A DNA stretch of 64,000 bases from Liolophura sinensis (lineage: Eukaryota; Mollusca; Polyplacophora; Chitonida; Chitonidae), in assembly GCF_032854445.1 (NCBI RefSeq), contig NW_027017987.1, forward strand, positions 91,657 through 155,656. The letters are read 5' to 3'. Positions 1 through 13,400 of this stretch are shown here, one piece after another (position 1 is the first letter of the stretch; the number at the start of each line of letters is the position of its first letter). Position numbers and translations under genes: made by a program. Below the pieces are notes generated by a model, which saw only the letters and a program-made list of their open reading frames with translations, did not search any database and was not told where the DNA came from.

Positions 1-3000
1 TGGTGCAAACCGCGTTTCTCTCCGACCAATACTTTTGGCTGGAGCGACAATTGAATGATCATTGATGTCATAATCACGTGCCCAGCAACGGCTCTTACTC
101 CATGGAAACCAGGGAAATTTACAATTTTTCAACAGCTGCCGATGCCTGGCTCAATTCCGCATCTTTTGGCACCTTATTATTGTGGGTCTGTGGTCAGTTG
201 TACTTTTTACAGCAGACTGTATCAAGTACCTTGTGTTTTTTATGTACAAATGGTCTGGTTTTTCTACACGTAGATAAAGACATTGAGATTGTCTTGGACT
301 TAGAAGTAAGACAATTGCTGGTGAGTTAAATGGCCTTGGCCCAAAGATTTTACGTCTTCTGGGCTACCGAAGGGCACATAACTTATAGTCAAAAGTTTAA
401 TATAGTAATGACCATTCGCGATGGTACATAGTACAGTGTAGCCGATTTCAATTAACAAAAAGACCAGGCAAAAATGCAAAAGTGGAAAAACTGTTCCAGT
501 GCTGCTGGTAAGAGGCTAATCCGACGTATTTTGTGACGAGAAATCGAATGGTGCAAACCGAGTTTCTCTCCGACCAATACTTTTGGCTGTAGCGACAATC
601 GAATGATTATTGAAGTGATAAACACATGCCCACCAACGGCTCTTACTCCATGGAAACCTGGGAAATTTGCAATTTTTCAACAGTTGCCGACGCCTGGCTC
701 AATTCCGCATCTTTTGGCACCTTATTAATGTGGGTCTGTGGTCAGTTGTACTTTTTACATCAGACTGTATCAAGTACCTTGTGTTTTTTATGTACAAATG
801 GTGTGGTTTTTCTACACGTAGATAAAGACAATGAGATTGTCTTGGACTTAGAAGTAAGACAATTGCTGGGTGAGTTAAATGGGCTGTGCCCAAAGAGTTG
901 TGGTCTTCAGGTTTACCGAAGGGCACATAACTTATAGTCAAAAGTTGAATATAGTAATGACCAGTCGCGATGGTACATAGTACAGTGTAGCCGATTTCAA
1001 TTAACAAAAAGACCAGGCAAAAATGCAAAAGTGGAAAAACTGTTCCAGTGCTGCTGGTAAGAGGCTAATGCGACGTATTTTGTGACGAGAAATCGAATGG
1101 TGCAAACCGCGTTGCTCTCCGACCAATACTTTTGGCTGTAGCGACAATTGAATAATCATTGATGTCATAATCACGTGCCCAGCAACGGCTCTTACTCCAT
1201 GGAAACCAGGGAAATTTGCAATTTTTCAACAGTTGCCGATGCCTGGCTCAATTCCGCATCTTGTGGCACCTTATTAATGTGGGTCTGTGGTCAGTTGTAC
1301 TTTTTACAGCAGACTGTATCAAGTACCTTGTGTTTTTTATGTACAAATGGTGTGGTTTTTCTACACGTAGATAAAGACAATGAGATTGTCTTGGACTTAG
1401 AAGTAAGACAATTGCTGGGTGAGTTAAATGGCCTTGGCCCAAAGATTTGACGTCTTCTGGGCTACCGAAGGGCACATAACTTATAGTCAAAAGTTGAATA
1501 TAGTAATGACCAGTCGCGATGGTACATAGTACAGTGTAGCCGATTTCAATTAACAAAAAGACCAGGCAAAAATGCAAAAGTGGAAAAACTGTTCCAGTGC
1601 TGCTGGTAAGAGGCTAATCCGACGTATTTTGTGACGAGAAATCGAATGGTGCAAACCGCGTTGCTCTCGGACCAATACGTTTGGCTGTAGCGACAATTCA
1701 ATGATCATTGATGTCATAATCACGTGCCCAGCAACGGCTCTTACTCCATGGAAACCAGGGAAATTTGCAATTTTTCAACAGCTGCCGATGCCTGGCTCAA
1801 TTCCGCATCTTTTGGCACCTTATTAATGTGGGTCTGTGGTCAGTTGTACTTTTTACAGCAGACTGTATCAAGCACCTTGTGTTTTTTATGTACAAATGGT
1901 CTGGTTTTTTCTACACGTAGATAAAGACATTGAGATTGTCTTGGACTTAGAAGTAAGACAATTGCTGGGTGAGTTAAATGGCCTTGGCCCAAAGATTTGA
2001 CGTCCTCTGGGCTACCGAAGGGCACATAACTTATAGTCAAAAGTTGAATATAGTAATGACCAGTGGCGATGGTACATAGTACAGTGTAGCCGATTTCAAT
2101 TAACAAAAAGACCAGGCAAAAATGCAAAAGTGGAAAAACTGTTCCAGTGCTGCTGGTAAGAGGCTAATCCGACGTATTTTGTGACGAGAAATCGAATGGT
2201 GCAAACCGCGTTGCTCTCGGACCAATACGTTTGGCTGTAGCGACAATTCAATGATCATTGATGTCATAATTACATGCGTAGCAACGGCTCTTACTCCATG
2301 GAAACCAGAAAAATTTGCAATTTTTCAACAGCTGCCGATGCCTGGCTCAATTCCGCATCTTTTGGCACCTTATTAATGTGGGTCTGTGGTCAGTTGTACT
2401 TTTTACATCAGACTGTATCAAGTACCTTGTGTTTTTTATGTACAAATGGTCTGGTTTTTCTACTCGTAGATAAAGACAATGAGATTGTCTTGGACTTAGA
2501 AGTAAGACAATTGCTGGGTGAGTTAAATGGGCTTAGCCCAAACATTTGACGTCTTCTGGGCTACCGAAGGGCACTTAACTTATAGTCAAAAGTTAAATAT
2601 AGTAATGACCAGTCGCGATGGTACATAGTACAGTGTAGCCGATTTCAATTAACAAAAAGACCAGGCAAAAATGCAAAAGTGGAAAAACTGTTCCAGTGCT
2701 GCTGGTAAGAGGCTAATCCGACGTATTTTGTGACGAGAAATCGAATGGTGCAAACCGCGTTGCTCTCCGACCAATACTTTTGGCTGTAGCGACAATTCAA
2801 TGATCACTGATGTCATAATCACGTGCCCAGCAACGGCTCTTACTCCATGGAAACCAGGGAAATTTGCAATTTTTCAACAGTTTCCGATGCTTGGCTCAAT
2901 TCCGCTTCTATTGGCACCTTATTAATGTGGGCCTGTGGTCAGTTGTACTTTTTACAGCAGACTGTATCAAGTACCTTGTGTTTTTTATGTACAAATGGTC

Positions 3001-4962
3001 TGGTTTTTCTACACGTAAAAAAAGACATTGAGATTGTCTTGGACTTAGAAGTAAGACAATTGCTGGGTGAGTTAAATGCGCTAAGCCAAAAGATTTGAGG
3101 TCTTCTTGGCTACCGAAGGGCACATAACTTATAGTCAAAAGTTGAATATAGTAATGACCAGTCGCGATGGTACATAGTACAGTGTAGCCGATTTCAATTA
3201 ACAGAAAGACCAGGCAAAAATGCAAAAGTGGAAAAACTGTTCCAGTGCTGCTGGTAAGAAGCTAATCCGACGTATTTTGTGACGAGAAATCGAATGGTGC
3301 AAACCGCGTTGCTCTCCAACCAATAATTTTGGCTGTAGCGACAATTGAATGATCATTGATGTCATAATCACGTGCCCAGCAACGGCTCTTACTCCATGGA
3401 AACCAGGGAAATTTGCAATTTTTCAACAGCTGCCGATGCCTGGCTCAATTCCGCATCTTTTGGCACCTTATTTATGTGGGCCTGTGGTCAGTTGTACTTT
3501 TTACAGCAGACTGTATCAAGTACCTTGTGTTTTTTGTGTACAAATGGTCTGGTTTTTCTACACGTAGATAAAGACATTGAGATTGTCTTGGACTTAGAAG
3601 TAAGACAATTGCTGGGTGAGTTAAATGGGCTTAGTTGAAAGATTTGACGTCTTCTGGGCTACCGAAGGGCACATAACTTATAGTCAAATTTTGAATATAG
3701 TAATGACCATTCGCGATGGTACATAGTACAGTGTAGCCGATTTCAATTAACAAAAAGACCAGGCAAAAATGCAAAAGTGGAAAAACTGTTCCAGTGCTGC
3801 TGGTAAGAGGCTAATCCGACGTATTTTGTGACGAAAAATCGAATGGTGCAAACCGCGTTGCTCTCGGACCAAAAATTTTGGCTGTAGCGACAATTCAATG
3901 ATCATTGATGTCATAATCACGTGCCCAGCAACGGCTCTTACTCCATGGAAACCAGGGAAATTTGCAATTTTTCAACAGTTTCCGATGCTTGGCTCAATTC
4001 CCCTTTTTTGGCACCTTATTAATGTGGGCCTGTGGTCAGTTGTACTTTTTACAGCAGACTGTATCAAGTACCTTGTGTTTTTTATGTACAAATGGTGTGG
4101 TTTTTCTACACGTAGATAAAGACATTGAGATTGTCTTGGACTTAGAAGTAAGACAATTGCTGGGTGAGTTAAATGGGCTTAGCCAAAAGATTTTGAGGTC
4201 TTCTGGGCTACCGAAGGGCACATAACTTATAGTCAAAAGTTGAATATAGTAATGACCAGTCGCGATGGTACATAGTACAGTGTAGCCGATTTCAATTAAC
4301 AAAAAGACCAGGCAAAAATGCAAAAGTGGAAAAACTGTTCCAGTGCTGCTGGTAAGAGGCTAATCCGACGTATTTTGTGACGAGAAATCGAATGGTGCAA
4401 ACCGCGTTGCTCTCCGACCAATACTTTTGGCTGTAGCGACAATCAAATGATCATTGATGTCATAATCACGTGCCCACCAACGGCTCTTACTCCATGGAAA
4501 ACCAGGGAAATTTGCAATTTTTCAACAGCTGCCGATGCCTGGCTCAATTCCGCTTCTTTTGGCACCTTATTAATGTGGGCCTGTGGTCAGTTGTACTTTT
4601 TACAGCAGACTGTATCAAGTACCTTGTGTTTTTTATGTACAAATGGTGTGGTTTTTATACACGTAGATAAAGACATTGAGATTGTCTTGGACTTAGAAGT
4701 AAGACAATTGCTGGGTGAGTTAAATGGGCTTAGTTGAAAGATTTGACGTCTTCTGGGCTACCGAAGGGCACATAACTTATAGTCAAATTTTGAATATAGT
4801 AATGACCATTCGCGATGGTACATAGTACAGTGTAGCCGATTTCAATTCACAAAAAGACCAGGCAAAAATGCAAAAGTGGAAAAAACGTTCCAGTGCTGCT
4901 GGTAAGAGGCTAATCCGACGTATTTTGTGACGAGAAATCGAATGGTGCAAACCGCGTTGCTC
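1..4962 (+). repeat. Units M1-M9, mixed variant types
   Basis: Anchors: 78, 626, 1175, 1724, 2274, 2823, 3372, 3921, 4470. The first unit is cut by the window edge. M1 has the ttattATTgtggg variant, shared with M13, M20 and M31. M2 has a divergent segment before the anchor (attattgaagtgataaacac, then atgcccacc) shared only with M14. M3 carries ttGTggc and gaaTAAtcattg. M5 has acatgcgtagc in place of cacgtgcccagc. M6 has gatcaCTgatg and cagTTTccgatgcTtgg, shared with M17, M23, M34, M38 and M42. The order M5-M6 recurs as M16-M17, an 11-unit shift. No gene or other element lies inside. Confidence 0.93.
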
Positions 4963-7900
4963 TCCGACCAACAATACTTTTGGCTGTAGCGACAATCGAA
5001 TGATCATTGATGTCATAATTACGTGCCCAGCAACGGCTCTTACTCCATGGAAACCAGGGAAATTTGCAATTTTTCAACAGCTGCCGATGCCTGGCTCAAT
5101 TCCTCATCTTTTGGCACCTTATTAATGTGGGTCTGTGGTCAGTTGTACTTTTTACATCAGACTGTATCAAGTACCTTGTGTTTTTTATGTACAAATGGTG
5201 TGGTTTTTCTACTCGTAGATAAAGATAATGAGATTGTCTTGGACTTAGAAGTAAGACAATTGCTGGGTGAGTTAAATGGGCTTAGCCCAAAGATTTGACG
5301 TCTTCTGGGCTACCGAAGGGCACATAACTAATAGTCAAAAGTTAAATATAGTAATGACCAGTCGCGATGGTACATAGTACAGTGTAGCCGATTTCAATTA
5401 ACAAAAAGACCAGGCAAAAATGCAAAAGTGGAAAAACTGTTCCAGTGCTGCTGGTAAGAGGCTAATCCGACGTATTTTGTGACGAGAAATCGAATGGTGC
5501 AAACCGCGTTGCTCTCCGACCAATACGTTTGGCTGTAGCGACAATTGAATGATCATTGATGTCATAATCACGTGCCCAGCAACGGCTCTTACTCCATGGA
5601 AACCAGGGAAATTACAATTTTTCAACAGTTGCCGATGCCTGGCTCAATTCCGCTTCTTTTGGCACCTTTTTAATGTGGGTCTGTAGTCAGTTGTACTTTT
5701 TACAGCAGACTGTATCAAGTACCTTGTGTTTTTTATGTACAAATGGTGTGGTTTTTCTACACGTAGATAAAGACATTGAGATTGTCTTGGACTTAGAAGT
5801 AAGACAATTGCTGGGTGAGTTAAATGCGCTTAGCCAAAAGATTTGAGGTCTTTTGGGCTATCGAAGGGCACATAACTTATAGTCAAAAGTTGAATATAGT
5901 AATGACCAGTCGCGATGGTACATAGTACAGTGTAGCCGATTTCAATTAACAAAAAGACCAGGCAAAAATGCAAAAGTGGAAAAACTGTTCCAGTGCTGCT
6001 GGTAAGAGGCTAATCCGACGTATTTTGTGACGAGAAATCGAATGGTGCAAACCGCGTTGCTCTCGGACCAATAATTTTGGCTGTAGCGACAATTGAATGA
6101 TCATTGATGTCATAATCACGTGCCCAGCAACGGCTCTTACTCCATGGAAACCAGGGAAATTTGCAATTTTTCAACAGCTGCCGATGCCTGGCTCAATTCC
6201 GCATCTTTTGGCACCTTATTAATGTGGGTCTGTGGTCAGTTGTACTTTTTACAGCAGACTGTATCAAGCACCTTATGTTTTTTATGTACAAATGGTCTGG
6301 TTTTTCTACACGTAGATAAAGGCATTGAGATTGTCTTGGACTTAGAAGTAAGACAATTGCTGGGTGAGTTAAATGCGCTTAGCCCAAAGATTTGACGTCT
6401 TCTGGGCTACCGAAGGGCACATAACTTACAGTCAAAAGTTAAATATAGTAATGACCAGTCGCGATGGTACATAGTACAGTGTAGCCGATTTTAATTAACA
6501 AAAAGACCAGGCAAAAATGCAAAAGTGGAAAAACTGTTCCAGTGCTGCTGGTAAGAGGCTAATCCGACGTATTTTGTGAAATAAAATCGAATGGTGCAAA
6601 CCGCGTTTCTCTCCGACCAATACTTTTGGCTGTAGCGACAATTGAATGATTATTGATGTCATAATCACGTGCCCAGCAACGGCTCTTACTCCATGGAAAC
6701 CAGGGAAATTTGTAATTTTTCAACAGCTGCCGATGCCTGGCTCAATTCCGCATCTTTTGGCACCTTATTATTGTGGGTCTGTGGTCAGTTGTACTTTTTA
6801 CAGCAGACTGTATCAAGTACCTTGTGTTTTTTATGTACAAATGGTCTGGTTTTTCTACACGTAGATAAAGACATTGAGATTGTCTTGGACTTAGAAGTAA
6901 GAAAATTGCTGGGTGAGTTAAATGGCCTTGGCCCAAAGATTTGACGTCATCTGGCTACCGAAGGGCACATAACTTATAGTCAAAAGTTGAATATAGTAAT
7001 GACCATTCGCGATGGTACATAGTACAGTGTAGCCGATTTCAATTAACAAAAAGACCAGGCAAAAGTGCAAAAGTGGAAAAACTGTTCCAGTGCTGCTGGT
7101 AAGAGGCTAATCCGACGTATTTTGTGACGAGAAATCGAATGGTGCAAACCGCGTTTCTCTCCGACCAATACTTTTGGCTGTAGCGACAATCGAATGATTA
7201 TTGAAGTGATAAACACATGCCCACCAACGGCTCTTACTCCATGGAAACCAGGGAAATTTGCAATTTTTCAACAGCTGCCGATGCCTGGCTCAATTCCGCT
7301 TCTTTTGGCACCTTATTAATGTGGGTCTGTGGTCAGTTGTACTTTTTACATCAGACTGTATCAAGTACCTTGTGTTTTTTATGTACAAATGGTCTGGTTT
7401 TTCTACACGTAGATAAAGACAATGAGATTGTCTTGGACTTAGAAGTAAGACAATTGCTGGGTGAGTTAAATGGCCTTGGCCCAAAGATTTGACGTCTTCT
7501 GGGCTACCGAAGGGCACATAACTTATAGTCAAAAGTTGAATATAGTAATGACCAGTCGCGATGGTACATAGTACAGTGTAGCCGATTTCAATTAACAAAA
7601 AGACCAGGCAAAAGTGCAAAAGTGGAAAAAACTGTTCCAGTGCTGCTGGTAAGAGGCTAATCCGACGTATTTTGTGACGAGAAATCGAATGGTGCAAACC
7701 GCGTTGCTCTCGGACCAATACGTTTGGCTGTAGCGACAATTCAATGATCATTGATGTCATAATCACGTGCCCAGCAACGGCTCTTACTCCATGGAAACCT
7801 GGGAAATTTGCAATTTTTCAACAGCTGCCGATGCCTGGCTCAATTCCGCATCTTTTGGCACCTTATTAATGTGGGTCTGTGGTCAGTTGTACTTTTTACA

Positions 7901-10419
7901 GCAGACTGTATCAAGCACCTTGTGTTTTTTATGTACAAATGGTGTGGTTTTTCTACACGTAGATAAAGACATTGAAATTTTCTTGGACTTAGAAGTAAGA
8001 CAATTGCTGGGTGAGTTAAATGGGCTTAGCCCAAACATTTGACGTCTTCTGGGCTACCGAAGGGCACATAACTTACAGTCAAAAGTTAAATATAGTAATG
8101 ACCAGTCGCGATGGTACATAGTACAGTGTAGCCGATTTCAATTAACAAAAAGACCAGGCAAAAATGCAAAAGTGGAAAAACTGTTCCAGTGCTGCTGGTA
8201 AGAGGCTAATCCGACGTATTTTGTGACGAGAAATCGAATGGTGCAAACCGCGTTGCTCTCCGACCAATGCTTTTGGCTGTAGCGACAATTCAATGATCAT
8301 TGATGTCATAATTACATGCGTAGCAACGGCTCTTACTCCATGGAAACCAGAAAATTTGCAATTTTTCAACAGCTGCCGATGCCTGGCTCAATTCCGCATC
8401 TTTTGGCACCTTATTATTGTGGGTCTGTGGTCAGTTGTACTTTTTACATCAGACTGTATCAAGTACCTTGAGTTTTTTATGTACAAATGGTCTGGTTTTT
8501 CTACTCGTAGATAAAGACAATGAGATTGTCTTGGACTTAGAAGTAAGACAATTGCTGGGTGAGTTAAATGGGCTTAGCCCAAACATTTGACGTCTTCTGG
8601 GCTACCGAAGGGCACTTAACTTATAGTCAAAAGTTAAATATAGTAATGACCAGTCGCGATGGTACATAGTACAGTGTAGCCGATTTCAATTAACAAAAAG
8701 ACCAGGCAAAAATGCAAAAGTGGAAAAACTGTTCCAGTGCTGCTGGTAAGAGGCTAATCCGACGTATTTTGTGACGAGAAATCGAATGGTGCAAACCGCG
8801 TTGCTCTCCGACCAATAGTTTTGGCTGTAGCGACAATTCAATGATCACTGATGTCATAATCACGTGCCCAGCAACGGCTCTTACTCCATGGAAACCAGGG
8901 AAATTTACAATTTTTCAACAGTTTCCGATGCTTGGCTCAATTCCGCATCTTTTGGCACCTTATTAATGTGGGCCTGTGGTCAGTTGTACTTTTTACAGCA
9001 GACTGTATCAAGTACCTTGTGTTTTTTATGTACAAATGGTCTGGTTTTTCTACACGTAGATAAAGACAATAAGATTGTCTTGGACTTAGAAGTAAGACAA
9101 TTGCTGGGTGAGTTAAATGGCCTTGGCCCAAAGATTTGACGTCTTCTGGGCTACCGAAGGGCACATAACTTATAGTCAAAAGTTGAATATAGTAATGACC
9201 AGTGGCGATGACATAGTACAGTGTAGCCGATTTCAATTAACAAAAAGACCAGGCAAAAATGCAAAAGTGGAAAAACTGTTCCACAGTGCTGCTGGTAAGA
9301 GGCTAATCCGACGTATTTTGTGACGAGAAATCGAATGGTGCAAACCGCGTTGCTCTCCGACCAATACGTTTGGCTGTAGCGACAATTGAATGATCATTGA
9401 TGTCATAATCACGTGCCCAGCAAACGGCTCTTACTCCATGGAAACCAGGGAAATTTGCAAATTTTTCAACAGTTGCCGATGGCCTGGGCTCAATTCCGCT
9501 TCTTTTGGCACCTTTATAATGTGGGTCTGTAGTCAGTTGTACTTTTTACAGCAGACTGTATCAAGTACCTTGTGTTTTTTAAGTACAAATGGTGTGGTTT
9601 TTCTACACGTAGATAAAGACATTGAGATTGTCTTGGACTTAGAAGTAAGACAATTGCTGGGTGAGTTAAATGCGCTTAGCCAAAAGATTTGAGGTCTTTG
9701 GGCTATCGAAGGGCACATAACTTATAGTCAAAAGTTGAATATAGTAATGACCAGTCGCGATGGTACATAGTACAGTGTAGCCGATTTCAATAACAAAAAG
9801 ACCAGGCAAAAATGCAAAAGTGGAAAAACTGTTCCAGTGCTGCTGGTAAGAGGCTAATCCGACGTATTTTGTGACGAGAAATCGAATGGTGCAAACCGCG
9901 TTGCTCTCGGACCAATAATTTTGGCTGTAGCGACAATTGAATGATCATTGATGTCATACTCACGTGCCCAGCAACGGCTCTTACTCCATGGAAACCAGGG
10001 AAATTTGCAATTTTCAACAGCTGCCGATGCCTGGCTCAATTCCGCATCTTTTGGCACCTTATTAATGTGGGTCTGTGGTCAGTTGTACTTTTTACAGCAG
10101 ACTGTATCAAGCACCTTGTGTTTTTTATGTACAAATGGTCTGGTTTTTTCTACACGTAGATAAAGACATTGAGATTGTCTTGGACTTAGAAGTAAGACAA
10201 TTGTCTGGTGAGTTAAATGCGCTTAGCCCAAAGATTTGACGTCATCTGGGCTACCGAAGGGCACATAACTTACAGTCAAAAGTTAAATATAGTAATGACC
10301 AGTCGCGATGGTACATAGTACAGTGTAGCCGATTTCAATAACAAAAAGACCAGGCAAAAATGCAAAAGTGGAAAACTGTTCCAGTGCTGCTGGTAAGAGG
10401 CTAATCCGACGTATTTTGT
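4963..10419 (+). repeat. Units M10-M19, with a 7-unit echo
   Basis: Anchors: 5023, 5572, 6120, 6669, 7217, 7767, 8316, 8864, 9413, 9964. M10 is preceded by a 3-bp insertion at about 4970 (gaccaACAatac). M11-M13 and M18-M20 are the same variant series: ctgTAgtcag with ctaTcgaaggg, then the agcacctt type, then the gaaATAaaatcg/ttattATTgtggg type. This is a shift of seven units. M13-M14 repeats M1-M2 at a shift of twelve. From about 9190 onward private small indels become frequent, such as gcgatg-acatag at about 9208, ttccaCAgtgctg at about 9290 and gatgGcctgGgctc at about 9480. Confidence 0.88.
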
Positions 10420-13400
10420 GAAATAAAATCGAATGGTGCAAACCGCGTTTCTCTCCGACCAATACTTTTGGCTGTAGCGACAATTGAATGATCATTGATG
10501 TCATAATCACGTGCCCAGCAACGGCTCTTACTCCATGGAAACCAGGGAAATTTGTAATTTTCAACAGCTGCCGATGCCTGGCTCAATTCCGCATCTTTTG
10601 GCACCTTATTATTGTGGGTCTGTGGTCAGTTGTACTTTTTACAGCAGACTGTATCAAGTACCTTGTGTTTTTTATGTACAAATGGTCTGGTTTTTCTACA
10701 CGTAGATAAAGACATTGAGATTGTCTTGGACTTAGAAGTAAGACAATTGCTGGGTGAGTTAAATGGGCTGTGCCCAAAGGACTTGTGGTCTTCTAGGTTA
10801 CCGAAGGGCACATAACTTATAGTCAAAAGTTGAATATAGTAATGACCAGTCGCGATGGTACATAGTACAGTGTAGCCGATTTTAATTAACAAAAAGACCA
10901 GGCAAAAATCCAAAAGTGGAAAAACTGTTCCAGTGCTGCTGGTAAGAGGCTAATCCGACGTATTTTGTGACGAGAAATCGAATGGTGCAAACCGCGTTGC
11001 TCTCCGACCAATACTTTTGGCTGTAGCGACAATTGAACAATCATTGATGTCATAATCACGTGCCCAGCAACGGCTTTTACTCCATGGAAACCAGGGAAAT
11101 TTGCAATTTTTCAACAGTTGCCGATGCCTGGCTCAATTCCGCATCTTGTGGCACCTTATTAATGTGGGTCTGTGGTCAGTTGTACTTTTTACAGCAGACT
11201 GTATCAAGTACCTTGTGTTTTTTATGTACAAATGGTGTGGTTTTTCTACACGTAGATAAAGACAATGAGATTGTCTTGGACTTAGAAGTAAGACAATTGC
11301 TGGGTGAGTTAAATGGCCTTGGCCCAAAGATTTGACGTCTTCTGGGCTACCGAAGGGCACATAACTTATAGTCAAAAGTTGAATATAGTAATGACCAGTG
11401 GCGATGGTACATAGTACAGTGTAGCCGATTTCAATTAACAAAAAGACCAGGCAAAAATGCAAAAGTGGAAAAACTGTTCCAGTGCTGCTGGTAAGAGGCT
11501 AATCCGACGTATTTTGTGACGAGAAATCGAATGGTGCAAACTGCGTTGCTCTCGGACCAATACGTTTGGCTGTAGTTTGGCTGAAGCGACAATTCAATGA
11601 TCATTGATGTCATAATCACGTGCCCAGCAACGGCTCTTACTCCATGGAAACCAGAAAAATTTGCAATTTTTCAACAGCTGCCGATGCCTCGGCACTTGTT
11701 GGCACCTTATTAATGTGGGTCTGTGGTCAGTTGTACTTTTTACATCAGACTGTATCAAGTACCTTGTGTTTTTTATGTACAAATGGTCTGATTTTTCTAC
11801 TCGTAGATAAAGACAATGAGATTGTCTTGGACTTAGAAGTAAAACAATTGCTGGGTGAGTTAAATGGGCTTAGCCCAAACATTTGACGTCTTCTGGGCTA
11901 CCGAAGGGCACTTAACTTATAGTCAAAAGTTAAATATAGTAATGACCAGTCGCGATGGACATAGTACAGTGTAGCCGATTTCAATTAACAAAAAGACCAG
12001 GCAAAAATGCAAAAGTGGAAAAACTGTTCCAGTGCTGCTGGTAAGAGGCTAATCCGACGTATTTTGTGACGAGAAATCGAATGGTGCAAACCGCGTTGCT
12101 CTCGGACCAATACGTTTGGCTGTAGCGACAATTCAATGATCACTGATGTCATAATCACGTGCCCAGCAACGGCTCTTACTCCATGGAAACCAGGGAAATT
12201 TGCAATTTTTCAACAGTTTCCGATGCTTGGCTCAATTCCGCTTCTTTTGGCACCTCATTAATGTGGGCCTGTGGTCAGTTGTACTTTTTACAGCAGACTG
12301 TATCAAGTACCTTGTGTTTTTTATGTACAAATGGTGTGGTTTTTCTACACGTAGATAAAGACATTGAGATTGTCTTGGACTTAGAAGTAAGACAATTGCT
12401 GGGTGAGTTAAATGCGCTTAGCCAAAAGATTTGACGTCTTCTGGGCTACCGAAGGGCACATAACTTATAGTCAAAAGTTGAATATAGTAATGACCAGTCG
12501 CGATGGTACATAGTACAGTGTAGCCGATTTCAATAACAAAAAGACCAGGCAAAAATGCAAAAGTGGAAAAACTGTTCCAGTGCTGCTGATAAGAGGCTAA
12601 TCCGACGTATTTTGTGACGAGAAATCGAATGGTGCAAACCGCGTTGCTCTCCGACCAATAATTTTGGCTGTAGCGACAATTGAATGATCATTGATGTCAT
12701 AATCACGTGCCCAGCAACGGCTCTTACTCCATGGAAACCAGGGAAATTTGCAATTTTTCACAGCTGCCGATGCCTGGCTCAATTCCGCATCTTTTGGCAC
12801 CTTATTAATGTGGGCCTGTGGTCAGTTGTACTTTTTACAGCAGACTGTATCAAGTACCTTGTGTTTTTTGTGTACAAATGGTGTGGTTTTTCTACACGTA
12901 GATAAAGACATTGAGATTGTCTTGGACTTAGAAGTAAGACAATGCTGGGTGAGTTAAATGGGCTTAGTTGAAAGATTTGACGTCTTCTGGGCTACCGAAG
13001 GCACATAACTTATAGTCAAATTTTGAATATAGTAATGACCATTCGCGATGGTACATAGTACAGTGTAGCCGATTTCAATTAACAAAAAGACCAGGCAAAA
13101 ATGCAAAAGTGGAAAAACTGTTCAGTGCTGCTGGTTAAGAGGCTAATCCGACGTATTTTGTGACGAAAAATCGAATGGTGCAACCGCGTTGCTCTCCGAG
13201 CAATACGTTTGGCTGTAGCGACAATTGAATGATCATTGATGTCATAATCACGTGCCCAGCAACGGCTCTTACTCCATGGAAACCAGGGAAATTTGCAATT
13301 TTTCATCAGTTGCCGATGCCTGGCTCAATTCCGCTTCTTTGGCACCTATTAATGTGGGTCTGTGGTCAGTTGTACTTTTTACAGCAGACTGTATCAAGCA

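Noticed and set aside
1248-1577. Recurrent 109-codon minus-strand frame
   Set aside because: It overlaps the plus-strand frame, is broken in many units, crosses hairpin arms and shows no family I recognise. Chance openness copied by the array explains it.
4963-4975. 3-bp insertion (aca) before M10 as a mobile-element target duplication
   Set aside because: It duplicates adjacent bases of gaccaat and no element is present; simple slippage or error explains it.
7290-7766. 158-codon open frame on the minus strand, the longest in the window
   Set aside because: It exists only because private indels in one unit fuse the usual minus-strand frames; other units have the same sequence with stops. 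It is a shadow of the satellite, not a gene.
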